Origin: DASYKS01 sp035995205
GTDB lineage: Bacteria; Acidobacteriota; Thermoanaerobaculia; Multivoradales; UBA5704
Length of the DNA stretch: 64,000 bases
Direction of reading: 5' to 3'
Assembly: GCA_035995205.1 (NCBI GenBank)
Contig: DASYKS010000110.1
Location: 1-64,000, forward strand
Shown one piece after another: positions 18,548 through 27,003 of the stretch (the first letter of the stretch is position 1; the number at the start of each line of letters is the position of its first letter). Under the pieces are notes generated by a model, which was given only the letters and a program-made list of their open reading frames with translations, searched no databases and was not told the DNA's origin. Both the position numbers and the translations under genes were made by a program.

Positions 18548-21500
18548 GTGCCCGCTGAACCCTTTCCCGCCGCCGCGGTCGGCTCCCTCTCCGCCTTTCC
18601 CTTGCCTCAGGGATCGGACCCGGGGATCTCGATCGGCCGCATCCAGGCGTTGCTGCAAGCGACGGCCGAGTTGGGCGACGTCTTTCGCGCGACCCCCGCC
18701 GGCCAGGAGCCGGCGAGCTACATCGTGAGTCATCCCGATCACGTCAAGCAGGTGCTTCAGGACCGGCACGAAAACTACCGCCAGAACTTCCGCCAGAAGC
18801 CGCTGATGGGGCGCTTGAGCCTGACGCTCGCGAGCGGCGAGGAGTGGCGCCTGCGCCGCCGCCTGTTGCAACCGATGTTCGTGCGCGAGCGGCTGGCGCC
18901 GCTGGTCCCGGCGATGACCGAAGGGGCCGGCCGTCTGCTCGAACGGTGGGATCGCGCCGCCGCCGCGGGCTCAGCCCTAGACGTGGCGAAGGAGATGATC
19001 GACCTGTCGCTGTCGGTGCTGATCGAAGCGCTGCTCGGCTCGGAGCCGGGGGGCAACCGTTCGCTGCATCAGGCGATCCTCACCGCGTTCGAGTGGTTCA
19101 ACCGCCGGCTCCGCCGGGCAAAGCCGACGCCGGTCTACCTGCCGACGCACGAGAACGTCTCGCTGCTGCTCGCGCTGCGCCGTCTCAAGACCGAGGTCAA
19201 GAAGACCGTCGCGGCGCGCCGCGCCTCCGGGCGCGAGGCAACCGACTTCCTGTCGCTGATGATCGCGGCGCGCGACGAGCGGAATTCGAGCGAGCTGTCC
19301 GACGAGCAGATCCTCGACGAGCTGATGATGATGCTGGTGATGGGCCACGTGCCGACCGCGATGGCGCTCACCTGGACCTGGCACCTGCTCGACCGCCACC
19401 CGGAGGTCGACGAGCGGATGCGCGCCGAGCACGCGAGCGCCCTCGGGGACCGCGTGCCCGAGTTCGCCGACGCCGCGCGCCTGCCCTACACGCGCCAGAT
19501 CCTCGAAGAATCGATGCGCCTGTTTCCGCCCAGCTGGAGCTTCGCGCGCGTGGCGGTCGCCGACGACGCGCTCGGCGGCAAGCGCATCCCCGCGGGCTCG
19601 CTGGTGATCGTCTGCCCCTGGCTCACCCACCGGCGCCCGGAGCTGTGGGACGACCCCGAGCGCTTCGATCCGGAGCGCTTCACGCCGGAGCGCGCGGCGG
19701 CGCGCCCGCGTTTCGCCTACTACCCGTTCGGCGGCGGGCCGCGCGTCTGCATCGCGAGAGAGCTTGCGCTGCTCGAAATGCCGTTGATCCTGGCCACGAT
19801 CGCCCGCCGCTACCGGCTGCGCCCGATCCCCGGCCGTTCGGTCGCTCCGGTCGCGGGCATCGCACTGCGTCCGAGCGGCGGGCTGCGCTCGCGGCTGGAG
19901 CCCCTGACTTCCCCGGCTTCTCACACCGCGCCTCTCCGCGCCGCAGGGCCGCCCGATTTGTCTCCCGATTCCCGTCCCGATTCGTATCCGACAACGCTCG
20001 GCGCCCTGTTCGCGCAAACGGTTGCCGCCGACCGTCCCGCGGTCCTGCTCGAAAAGAGCGCCAACGGCTGGACGCCGGTTTCCGCCCGCGAGCTGGGCGA
20101 GCGCGTGCGCCTCGCCGCCTCCGCCCTGCTCGCGCTCGGGATCGCTCCTGGCGAGCGGGTGGCGCTGGTCGCCTGGGGCGGGCCGGCGTGGAGCGCGCTC
20201 GATCTCGCCTGCGCCGCGCTCGGCGCGGTCGTCGTGCCGCTGCCGGACGATCTGCCGCCCAGCCAGCTCGCCGCCCGGCTCGCGACCGCGCAGGCGCGCG
20301 TGGCGTTCGTCGAAGGCGACACGGCCGCCGCGCTCGACGAGCTGGCGGAGAATGGCGCGCTCCCCACCCTTTCGCTCATCGTCCGCCTGCCCGCCGCGGC
20401 CGACGCCGCCGTCCCGGCCGAGGAAGCGTCGGTCACCAGGCGGACGATGTCTTTCCGTGCGTTCCTCACCTCCGGCGCGCCCGGCCTTTCGCTCGACGAG
20501 GTCGTCCGCCGCGCCGGGCAGCGCAGTCCCGAGGAGATCGCCACCCTCGCGTTCACCGCGGGAAGCCACGGCGATGCGCGGCCGATCGAGCTCTCCCACG
20601 GCCAGATCGCCGCCGCGGCGCGCGCCCTGTCCCGCGCGGGCCTGCCGCTCGGCGCGGGCGACGTCGGCCTCTGCACCCGCTCGCTCGCCCATCCATCCGA
20701 ACGGGCGTTTCACTACTGGTGCCTGAGCGTTGGCGCGACGATCGCCCATGCGACCTCCGCCGCGTCCGCGATCGACGATCTCGCCACGGTCGAGCCGCAC
20801 GCCTTCACCTCCGATCCCGGCCTGTGGAAGATCCTGCTCAACTGGCTGTTCGACCGGGTGCAGCAGCAGAGCGAGTGGCGGCAGAAGCTGTTCCGCCGGA
20901 TCGTCTTCATCTCGCGCCAGTCGCTCCCCTTTCGCGAGGAGCACCGCCGGCCGCCCGGCTTTCAAGGCTGGCAGCTGAAGCAGTTCGAGCGCTTCGTCTT
21001 CGCGCCGTTCCGCGCCCGCCTGGGGAAGCGTTTCCGCTTCGCGCTGTCGGGCGGCGCGAAGATGTCGAACGGCTGGATCACCTTCCTCTGGGCGATGGGC
21101 CTGCCGGTCTACGAAGGTTGGTCGCTCACCGAAAGCGCGGGGGTGGCCACGCTCAACACGCCTGTTTCGATTCGCGCCGGCAGCGCCGGCGTGCCGCTGC
21201 CGGGCATCGAGCTGCGCTTGGCGCCGGACGGCGAGCTGCTCGTGCGCGGAGCCAATGTCGTCCCGTCGGCCTCGCCCGACGGCTACTTCGCCACCGGCGA
21301 CGCCGGCTTTTTCGACGACGCGGACATGCTCCAGCTGTTCGGTCCGAAGGATGAGCGAACCCCTGACGCCTCCGGCCACGCGATCTCCCCGGCGCCGCTC
21401 GAAAGCATGCTGCGCGGCAGCCACTCGCTCGCCCAGGCGCTGGTAGTGGTGCGCGACGTGCCGGTGGCGCTCCTGGTGCCCGACCTTGCGGCGCTCGACG

Positions 21501-21763
21501 CGGCGGCCCAAGGAATGGGCTTCGCGAACCGCGACCCGGAGTCGCTGATCGCCCAACCGAAGATCCGCGCGATCATCGCGGCCGACCTCCAAGGGATCAA
21601 CGCCCGCCTGCCGCAAGCCGAGCGCATCCGGCGCTGGGAGCTGACCCTGGAGCGGTTCACCGTCGCCGCCGGCGAGATCACCTGGACCGGATCGTTCCGC
21701 CGCGCGGAAGTCCACGCCCGCCGCGCGGCCGAGATCGACAAGCTGTTTCCGAAGGAGGAGTAG
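18548..21763 (+). CDS. Cytochrome P450 fused to acyl-CoA-synthetase-like domain
   Basis: 1071 residues. Residues about 20-440 are a P450: ExxR as EESMR near 320 and the haem loop FGGGPRVC with Cys401. The I-helix motif is GHVPTA rather than the usual GHETT, so the acidic residue of the proton-relay pair is replaced. Residues about 465-1060 resemble long-chain fatty acyl-CoA synthetases (YEGWSLTES, TGDAGFF). In this half the P-loop reads TAGSHGDARPIE, lacking the conserved Lys of TSGTTGxPKG. The motif normally GRxKD is GPKDE, and the usual C-terminal catalytic Lys is not evident in the SFRRAEV segment. The ligase half may bind an acyl chain without adenylating it. GTG start has AAGGA 7 nt upstream. 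Position suggests oxidation of a lipid or NRPS-bound intermediate; this is inference. Confidence 0.88.
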   Translation: MPAEPFPAAAVGSLSAFPLPQGSDPGISIGRIQALLQATAELGDVFRATPAGQEPASYIVSHPDHVKQVLQDRHENYRQNFRQKPLMGRLSLTLASGEEWRLRRRLLQPMFVRERLAPLVPAMTEGAGRLLERWDRAAAAGSALDVAKEMIDLSLSVLIEALLGSEPGGNRSLHQAILTAFEWFNRRLRRAKPTPVYLPTHENVSLLLALRRLKTEVKKTVAARRASGREATDFLSLMIAARDERNSSELSDEQILDELMMMLVMGHVPTAMALTWTWHLLDRHPEVDERMRAEHASALGDRVPEFADAARLPYTRQILEESMRLFPPSWSFARVAVADDALGGKRIPAGSLVIVCPWLTHRRPELWDDPERFDPERFTPERAAARPRFAYYPFGGGPRVCIARELALLEMPLILATIARRYRLRPIPGRSVAPVAGIALRPSGGLRSRLEPLTSPASHTAPLRAAGPPDLSPDSRPDSYPTTLGALFAQTVAADRPAVLLEKSANGWTPVSARELGERVRLAASALLALGIAPGERVALVAWGGPAWSALDLACAALGAVVVPLPDDLPPSQLAARLATAQARVAFVEGDTAAALDELAENGALPTLSLIVRLPAAADAAVPAEEASVTRRTMSFRAFLTSGAPGLSLDEVVRRAGQRSPEEIATLAFTAGSHGDARPIELSHGQIAAAARALSRAGLPLGAGDVGLCTRSLAHPSERAFHYWCLSVGATIAHATSAASAIDDLATVEPHAFTSDPGLWKILLNWLFDRVQQQSEWRQKLFRRIVFISRQSLPFREEHRRPPGFQGWQLKQFERFVFAPFRARLGKRFRFALSGGAKMSNGWITFLWAMGLPVYEGWSLTESAGVATLNTPVSIRAGSAGVPLPGIELRLAPDGELLVRGANVVPSASPDGYFATGDAGFFDDADMLQLFGPKDERTPDASGHAISPAPLESMLRGSHSLAQALVVVRDVPVALLVPDLAALDAAAQGMGFANRDPESLIAQPKIRAIIAADLQGINARLPQAERIRRWELTLERFTVAAGEITWTGSFRRAEVHARRAAEIDKLFPKEE

Positions 21764-21771
21764 TCACCCCC

Positions 21772-22434
21772 TTACCCGGCGAATCGCTTCGCGAGCCAGG
21801 CCTCGACCTCTTCCGGATGGAAGCCGAACGGCCCGGTCTCTCCCTTGTAGACGATGACCTTCTTCTCGTCGATCACGTAGAACCGTTCCGGCCAGCCGGC
21901 GTAGACCGCATCCGCGGTGTTGGCGATGTCGTCGACCAGCAGCGGGATCGGAAAATGAAACCGGCGGGTGAAATCGTTCGCGATCGCCACCCGCTGCGCG
22001 GTGCTCTTCGGCTGCGGGTAGCAGACCCCTTCTTTCTCGTTGCTGTCCATCTGCCACTCGTCGGTCGGGTGCGCTTCGCGAATGTAGACCGCGACGAACG
22101 TGGCTTTATCCCCGTAGCGTTCGTACATCTTGACCAGACGCTCGACCGAGCGCCGGAACGGCGGTCAGGTGTAGCTGCCGAAGATGACGACCAGCGGTCG
22201 CTCTCCCATCCGCTCGCTCAAAGCCACGCGGGTATGGCCGTCGAGCGCCAAGAGGGAAACGTCCGGCGCCCGATGCCCTACGTCAAGCGCCCCTTCCTCC
22301 CGCGTGTCGTAGCGCAGCATCCCCCAGACGTTGCTCGGCCCGATCGTGATCAACGCAAAAGTGACGACGCCGATCACGATCAGACCCAACCCAATGCCGG
22401 TCCAACGAATCGTTTTCTTGATCGCGGGCTTCAT
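21772..22434 (-). CDS. Iodothyronine-deiodinase-family selenoprotein (in-frame UGA)
   Basis: Read through TGA at 22167-22165 this is 220 residues, with codon 90 as selenocysteine. The context FGSYT-U-PPFRR matches the deiodinase active site (GSCT-U-PPF in vertebrate enzymes). Downstream, VAVYIREAHPTDEW matches the family's YIxEAHxxDGW, and WPERFYVIDEKKVIVYKG with GPFGFHPEEVEAWL matches the C-terminal strand-helix of deiodinases. Both halves stay in one frame and only the UGA interrupts them. Residues about 11-31 form one hydrophobic anchor, so the thioredoxin-like domain probably faces the periplasm. A hairpin meeting bacterial SECIS rules follows the UGA. Substrate unknown; bacterial members need not act on thyroid hormones. 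Selenocysteine machinery (selA-D) is not in the window. Confidence 0.88.
22137..22154 (-). promoter_or_regulatory. Candidate bacterial SECIS hairpin
   Basis: Counting from the base after UGA, nt 11-17 (GGCGCUC) pair with nt 22-28 (GAGCGUC), one pair being G-U, around a GGUC loop at nt 18-21. Known bSECIS rules ask for a 3-14 nt apical loop 16-37 nt after UGA with a G in its first two positions; this fits. An alternative shorter hairpin closer to UGA also exists. Confidence 0.6.
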
Positions 22435-22555
22435 CGCTACTCCTTCGCCTAGGCTCCCCGGTGGATCGATCGCGAGAAACTATCACCCGAGCGAGGAGGC
22501 GACGAAGGCCTCACTCTCGGACTCCCCCGCGCTTCTTCGCCGTGGGTGCGGAGAC
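22435..22555. other. Intergenic, nothing specific seen
   Basis: About 120 bp between two minus-strand genes. It should contain the promoter of the selenoprotein gene; no clear motif was identified. Confidence 0.5.
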
Positions 22556-23821
22556 CTATTCCCCAGCCAGAGGGTCTACGTTCGGCGGAGCCGCCGCCCA
22601 GATAACGAGCCGTAGCTCGCTTTCGTCGATCAGGCTGTACTCCGGAGCGCGTCCAGCCAACCGGTTGCTCTCGTCGAGGATGATTGGGACGCCGTCTCCG
22701 CGCCGGTCCATGAGGTTCGAGCGCCCCAACTCCTCGTCGGTATCGACCGGGCAGCGCGCGAGAAGCGACACGATCAGCTCGTTCCGGCTGTATTGGCGCA
22801 AAGCCATACTGTCCGGAGTGAGAGTGTTGGCGAGACCGCCGGGCACATAGAGCTCAAGGCGGTCCTGAAACATGTGCATGCGGATCCTCGCGCCCGCCAT
22901 CGAATAGTCTCGGTGGGCGACCGCGTTGACCAGCGCCTCGAAGATCGCGCGCACGCTGAACTGGGGGTATTCCACGCGCGCGAGAATCTTCGTCGCTCGA
23001 ATCCACATGTTGCGCCGAACGAAGTGGAGCGCTTCCATGACCTGAGCGTCGAGCGGGCCCTTCAAGTCCCGGGCATCGACCTGGTAGTTCATATCCCGTC
23101 GATCGCCCGCGTAGCTCACGGCCTGGATCTCCGCATGCGGCATCCAGATTTGCGGTTCCCGTGTACAGAGCAACGCGCCGGTGACCGTGATCCGCGCCAC
23201 GCCGTCGCCATCGTCCGCGATAATCCGGAGTTTGCGCAGCAGCGTGTCGCTCATCTCTGCGCCACCGCGCAAGAACCGGCTCGAAAGCGGAAGATCGAGG
23301 TCGGCCGAGGACGTACCGGGAACCGGCGACTCGTCGAATCGAATCACACGGCTTTGGCTGCGCTCTTGAAAGAGCCGGGCCAGCACGTCCGGGGGCATCT
23401 CTCTCTTGGAGCTGCCGATCCTACGAAAGTAGCCGCCGGGGGCCTTGTGGACGAACAGGCTAGGGGGCACATCGACTCGAATCAGGGGCACGAGCGTTCC
23501 GGCAGAGTCCGGCAACTCGATCTTCCGAATCACGGCGTCGATCGAGGGCTTCACGGAATCGTTGCAGATTTCGCGCACCCAACTCTCCACGGCATCCAAG
23601 TGCTCGAAGGGCAGGCCCAGGATTTCCCGTGTCTTGTCGTCGACGCCCAGCACAAGCGTCCCCCCTCGACCATTCGCGAAGGCCGCCAGCTCGTCTGCGA
23701 AGTCGCTTCGCCTCGGATCGGTGACGTTGGCACCCGCCAGCAGCACGCGCTTGAGCTCCATCTCGGAGTCCTCTCCGAGTCGGATTCGGCGGGCAAGGTC
23801 GTCAGGGCTCTCCATACTCAT
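22556..23821 (-). CDS. AlbA_2 (Schlafen-type) domain protein with GHKL-like ATPase C-terminus
   Basis: 421 residues. The N-terminal third carries the AlbA_2 pattern: ESDEMELKR-like acidic start, then FANGRGGTLVLGVDD, and a FRRIGSSKREMP segment. The C-terminal half has EALVNAVAHRDYS, the helix-N motif of the HATPase_c_4 domain found in RecG-like transcriptional regulators. Such proteins are predicted nucleic-acid-binding regulators or RNases and are common in accessory and defence regions; no catalytic role can be proved here. It stands alone and is followed by the selenoprotein gene in the same direction after 120 bp. Confidence 0.85.
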   Translation of the reverse strand: MSMESPDDLARRIRLGEDSEMELKRVLLAGANVTDPRRSDFADELAAFANGRGGTLVLGVDDKTREILGLPFEHLDAVESWVREICNDSVKPSIDAVIRKIELPDSAGTLVPLIRVDVPPSLFVHKAPGGYFRRIGSSKREMPPDVLARLFQERSQSRVIRFDESPVPGTSSADLDLPLSSRFLRGGAEMSDTLLRKLRIIADDGDGVARITVTGALLCTREPQIWMPHAEIQAVSYAGDRRDMNYQVDARDLKGPLDAQVMEALHFVRRNMWIRATKILARVEYPQFSVRAIFEALVNAVAHRDYSMAGARIRMHMFQDRLELYVPGGLANTLTPDSMALRQYSRNELIVSLLARCPVDTDEELGRSNLMDRRGDGVPIILDESNRLAGRAPEYSLIDESELRLVIWAAAPPNVDPLAGE

Positions 23822-23887
23822 CGTCCTCTTGAGAGATCCGGCGAACCTTATTGTGACTCGGAAACGGGGTATTGACGTCCAGACCCA

Positions 23888-23980
23888 CCACTGGTCTCGC
23901 CCGTCTCACGACTGGGCTGGCTCAGATCACCAGTGTTCTCGTCCAGATCACCACTGAGTTGGCCCAGTTCGCCTGACGAT
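23888..23980. mobile_element. Remnant of an IS21-like terminus
   Basis: Three imperfect copies of a roughly 21-bp unit (core CAGATCACCA, then CAGATCACCA, then CAGTTCGCCT) stand in direct array within a non-coding gap. Multiple approximately 20-bp terminal repeats of this CAGATC(A/G)CC kind are typical of IS21-family ends. No istA or istB reading frame is present, so this would be an isolated end. Confidence 0.4.
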
Positions 23981-24062
23981 CATACCGCAGGCGCCACGGC
24001 CGGAACCGACCGTGATCGTCGCGCCGCCTCACGAACGGGTCAGGATTTCGATAGCGCCGAAT

Positions 24063-25736
24063 TCACCGCGGGCCGTTGCGTCGCGAGCGACGGTCGTAGA
24101 GCAGGGCGTTGCCGACCAGGACGATGCCGCCGGTCGCGGCGGCGAGGAAGCAAAGGATGGCGAGACCCGGGTAGCCGAAGATCCGGAACGAGGTTTCTAC
24201 CCGCATGAGCATCGCCGCGCCGACGATCAGGGCCGCCAGCACGAGCGCCATCGCGATGCGGTTCGCCACCTTCTGGAAGCCCTCCATGACCAGGCGCTCG
24301 TCGAAGGATTGGACGCGGATCTTGAGCTCGTTGTCGGCGATGCGATCCAGAATGCGGCTGGCGCGCGACGGCAGCCGTTCGACCAGATCCTTGAGGTCGC
24401 CGACCGTCGACAGGAAGCTGGGCATCGAGAACTGCTTGCGCACGTTCTCGACGGTGATCTCGGCGGCGTGACTCTTGAAGGCGGCGTTCGGGTTGATGTC
24501 GGGATCAAGGAGAAGAGCGATCTCGTCGAGCTGCAAAAGGGTCTTGCCCAGCAGCGCGAGCTCCGGCGGCACTCGCAGGTCGACGCTGGTCACCTCGTGA
24601 ACCACCTGCAGGACAACCCGCCCGAGAGCCAGTTTCTCCGGGTGGCTGCCGCCGAAGCGCCCGACCTGGCCCGAGATCAGCGCGCGAAATCGTCCGGCGT
24701 CGAACCGGTTCCCCTTGGTTCCCAGGGAGAGGATGATCCGCCCCGCCTCGTCTCCGCGTCCTTCGATCATCGCGAGCAGCATTTGCACCATGCGCTCCCG
24801 CAGCTCGCGGGACAGGCGGCCGACCATGCCGAGATCGAGCAGGGCCAAGCGACCGTCGCCGGTGAGAAAAATATTTCCGGGGTGAGGATCGGCATGAAAG
24901 AACCCGGCGACGAAGATCTGCTGGAGGTAGGCGCGCAACAGCTCGTCGGCCAGCGTAGCGCCGTCGATCTCCGTCCGGACCAGCGCCGACATCTTCGTGA
25001 CCTTGACGCCTTGCACGAAGTCCATGGTCAAGACGCGTCCCGACGTGAAGTCGTCGATCGGCTGGGGCACGATCAGCCGATCGAAGGGGACCGTGATGGC
25101 GGCCAAGTCGACCAGGTTGCGCGCCTCCTGGCGATAGTCGAGCTCGCGCGCGAGCACGCCGCGAAACTCCTTGACCAGGTCGCCAAAGCGCGCGCGGCGG
25201 CCGATTTCCGTGTACTTGTCCAGCAAACGGGCGAGGACGGCCAGCGCGTCGAGATCCTGAATCGCCGCAAGCGCGATCCCCGGGCGTTGCACCTTGACCG
25301 CCACCGGCCGGCCGTCGCGCAGCTTGGCGCGATGCACCTGGCCGAGCGAGGCGGCGGCCAGCGGCGTCGAATCGAACTCGGAAAAACCTTTCGAAAGCCG
25401 GACTCCCAGCTCCTCCTCGACGATTCGTTCGACGTCCGCGAACGGGAACGCCTCGACGTTGTCCTGCAAGCGGGACAGCGCGTCGAGATAGGTCACCGGC
25501 AAAAGATCCGCGCGCGCGGCAAGGAGCTGACCCAGCTTGATGAAGGTCGGACCCAGCTTCTCCAGGTCGTTCGCCAAAGCCTCGGCGTCGGAAACGCTCG
25601 CCTCCGCGCTACGTTCTCCGGCGGGAATCTTCGCCGCGAGATCGTCGGTGCTCTCACCCAGCGCCATCTTGTGGCGCATCAGCAGGCGACCGATCGTAAG
25701 ACAGCGCGGCAAATGGCGAAGGGTGAGCAGGCTCAT
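24063..25736 (-). CDS. UbiB/ABC1-family atypical kinase-like protein
   Basis: 557 residues. Family motifs in order: FIKLGQLLAARADLLP (KxGQ), ASLGQVHRA, VAVKVQRP (the ATP-site Lys), FHADPHPGNIF (catalytic loop) and LLDLGMVGRL (DLG). Two hydrophobic helices near the C-terminus anchor it to the membrane. UbiB/COQ8 proteins support quinone biosynthesis as ATPases; whether that applies here is not shown by neighbours. The start is ATG 25736 with GAG about 5 nt upstream; an upstream in-frame TTG at 25769 lies inside the terminator hairpin of the preceding gene and is rejected. Confidence 0.92.
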   Translation of the reverse strand: MSLLTLRHLPRCLTIGRLLMRHKMALGESTDDLAAKIPAGERSAEASVSDAEALANDLEKLGPTFIKLGQLLAARADLLPVTYLDALSRLQDNVEAFPFADVERIVEEELGVRLSKGFSEFDSTPLAAASLGQVHRAKLRDGRPVAVKVQRPGIALAAIQDLDALAVLARLLDKYTEIGRRARFGDLVKEFRGVLARELDYRQEARNLVDLAAITVPFDRLIVPQPIDDFTSGRVLTMDFVQGVKVTKMSALVRTEIDGATLADELLRAYLQQIFVAGFFHADPHPGNIFLTGDGRLALLDLGMVGRLSRELRERMVQMLLAMIEGRGDEAGRIILSLGTKGNRFDAGRFRALISGQVGRFGGSHPEKLALGRVVLQVVHEVTSVDLRVPPELALLGKTLLQLDEIALLLDPDINPNAAFKSHAAEITVENVRKQFSMPSFLSTVGDLKDLVERLPSRASRILDRIADNELKIRVQSFDERLVMEGFQKVANRIAMALVLAALIVGAAMLMRVETSFRIFGYPGLAILCFLAAATGGIVLVGNALLYDRRSRRNGPR

Positions 25737-25753
25737 GATCTCTTTTTCGTAGA

Positions 25754-25783
25754 AAAGACGCCCGGACAAATCCGGGCGTCTTT
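25754..25783 (-). terminator. Intrinsic terminator after glycine-zipper gene
   Basis: A perfect 13-bp stem (25754-25766 pairing with 25771-25783) with a 4-nt loop, followed on the minus strand by TTTTC. It ends transcription of the gene at 25812-26321 before the UbiB gene, and could also work weakly on the plus strand. Confidence 0.85.
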
Positions 25784-25811
25784 CGTTCCGCTACAACCCA
25801 GCCGTACTGCT

Positions 25812-26321
25812 TTATCGGCCGTCGCCGTCGGCGTCGCCGGGCAAAGCCGTCTCGATGCGGTGCCAGGCGTCACGGGTGGCCGACTTGGCCTCGTTCCAGG
25901 CAAGGCTCGAGTTGGCCTTGGCCTTGTCCCAGCCGAGCTCAAGGTCGTTCTCGACGTCCTCGTACCGCTTGCCCGCGTACTTGGCACGCGACTCCCAGCC
26001 ATACCGGTAGGCCGGACCGTACTGGTCGTACGAAGATCCCGGCGTCGCGTACGGGCGGCTCGCGTAGTTAGAGCGCCAGTAGGCATCCTCGACGGTCGGG
26101 TTCACCAGCTCCGCCGCACCCTTGCCCGCGAGACCGCCGGCCGTGCCACCGATCGCCGCGCCGACCACTGCACCCACCGGGCCGCCGACCACGGCGCCGA
26201 TCACCGCACCGGTCGTCCCACCGCCGACAGCGCCAAGTCCCGTACCGACCGGATGAGCACCCGGGGCACCGGTGAGAGGATCGCGATTCGCATCGTGTTG
26301 TTCAACGCTCTGGTCGTTCAT
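25812..26321 (-). CDS. Glycine-zipper protein, unknown function
   Basis: 169 residues. After a hydrophilic N-terminus, residues about 28-65 form a Gly/Ala/Val-rich zipper (GAVIGAVVGGPVGAVVGAAI) of the kind seen in outer-membrane or stress-linked glycine-zipper proteins. The remainder is Tyr-rich (YASRPYATPGSSYDQYGPAY) and then acidic/helical. No classical signal peptide is visible. AGGAG lies about 9 nt before ATG 26321, which rules out the longer upstream frame. A strong terminator follows. Function unknown; similar proteins are often stress-induced. Confidence 0.75.
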   Translation of the reverse strand: MNDQSVEQHDANRDPLTGAPGAHPVGTGLGAVGGGTTGAVIGAVVGGPVGAVVGAAIGGTAGGLAGKGAAELVNPTVEDAYWRSNYASRPYATPGSSYDQYGPAYRYGWESRAKYAGKRYEDVENDLELGWDKAKANSSLAWNEAKSATRDAWHRIETALPGDADGDGR

Positions 26322-27003
26322 GGAGTGACTCCTAAGGGTAAACCTGGTTCCAGGCGTGTCTTGAGAGATACTTTTGCCGCATCTCCAGTGAGTCTTTGAT
26401 TCCCACAACGGGACTCTGACCTGTTGCCCGAGAAGTGCAGGGGACGTGCCAACGTTCATCTCGCTCGCGAGCGTAGGAATCCGCCGCTCGAATCCTTGCC
26501 GCGGCACACGAGCTTGGCAAAATCCGCCGATCGGATCGGCAGTTCTGGCGACCGATTGCCGAACGCGAATCGCGACGCAGGGTCGAAACAGTCAAGATTT
26601 CGATAGCACGCCGAGAAGGCGCCGCCATACGCTTCCCGGCGTTGGATCTCGGGTCGTCCGAGATCCCGCGGCGCGAAGCCGGGGCGATCGTTTCCGCTCC
26701 TCTCGGCGATCGCTTTCGGCTCGCGCCGCGCAGCTTTAAATCGCTCCTTTCCGCCTCGCGCCTCTCCCCCCCAAGGAGCTTGCTTGTTGTTCCAAGGGCG
26801 TGAACGCGGTTGCTGTACCGGCGCCTCGGCTTCCAGTGCGAGGCGCCTTTTTTTCTCCTCCGTCGCATCGCACTTCCCCATCCTGCTCTGCGCACGTCGG
26901 CCGGAGGCCTTCTCCGCGCGCGACCATCTGGCCCGGAGCGGAACCTTCGGCTAGGCTCCGCCTACCTCAGGTTCCCGCCAACGCCATTCCGCGAGGACAC
27001 CGC
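26322..27003. other. Non-coding stretch with promoter region and orphan terminator
   Basis: About 680 bp without a convincing gene. It should hold the divergent promoters of the glycine-zipper and BNR genes. A strong plus-strand terminator sits at 26820-26854, about 150 bp before the BNR gene, implying a short plus-strand transcript or an attenuated leader. Confidence 0.6.
26820..26854 (+). terminator. Intrinsic terminator of an unidentified upstream transcript
   Basis: Perfect 9-bp stem GGCGCCTCG (26820-26828) with CGAGGCGCC (26839-26847), a 10-nt loop, then seven T residues. No plus-strand gene lies upstream within 400 bp, so it may end a small RNA or act in the leader of the BNR gene. Confidence 0.85.

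Noticed and set aside
21772..22434. Two separate genes or a pseudogene caused by a stop codon
   Set aside because: The stop is a TGA exactly at the deiodinase selenocysteine site, with both flanks conserved in one frame and a bSECIS-like hairpin following.
25737..25769. Upstream TTG start for the UbiB gene
   Set aside because: It lies inside the terminator hairpin of the preceding gene; the ATG at 25736 has its own ribosome site.
26332..26895. Minus-strand frame of 187 codons upstream of the BNR gene
   Set aside because: Arg/Ser-rich, crosses the plus-strand terminator, no motif.
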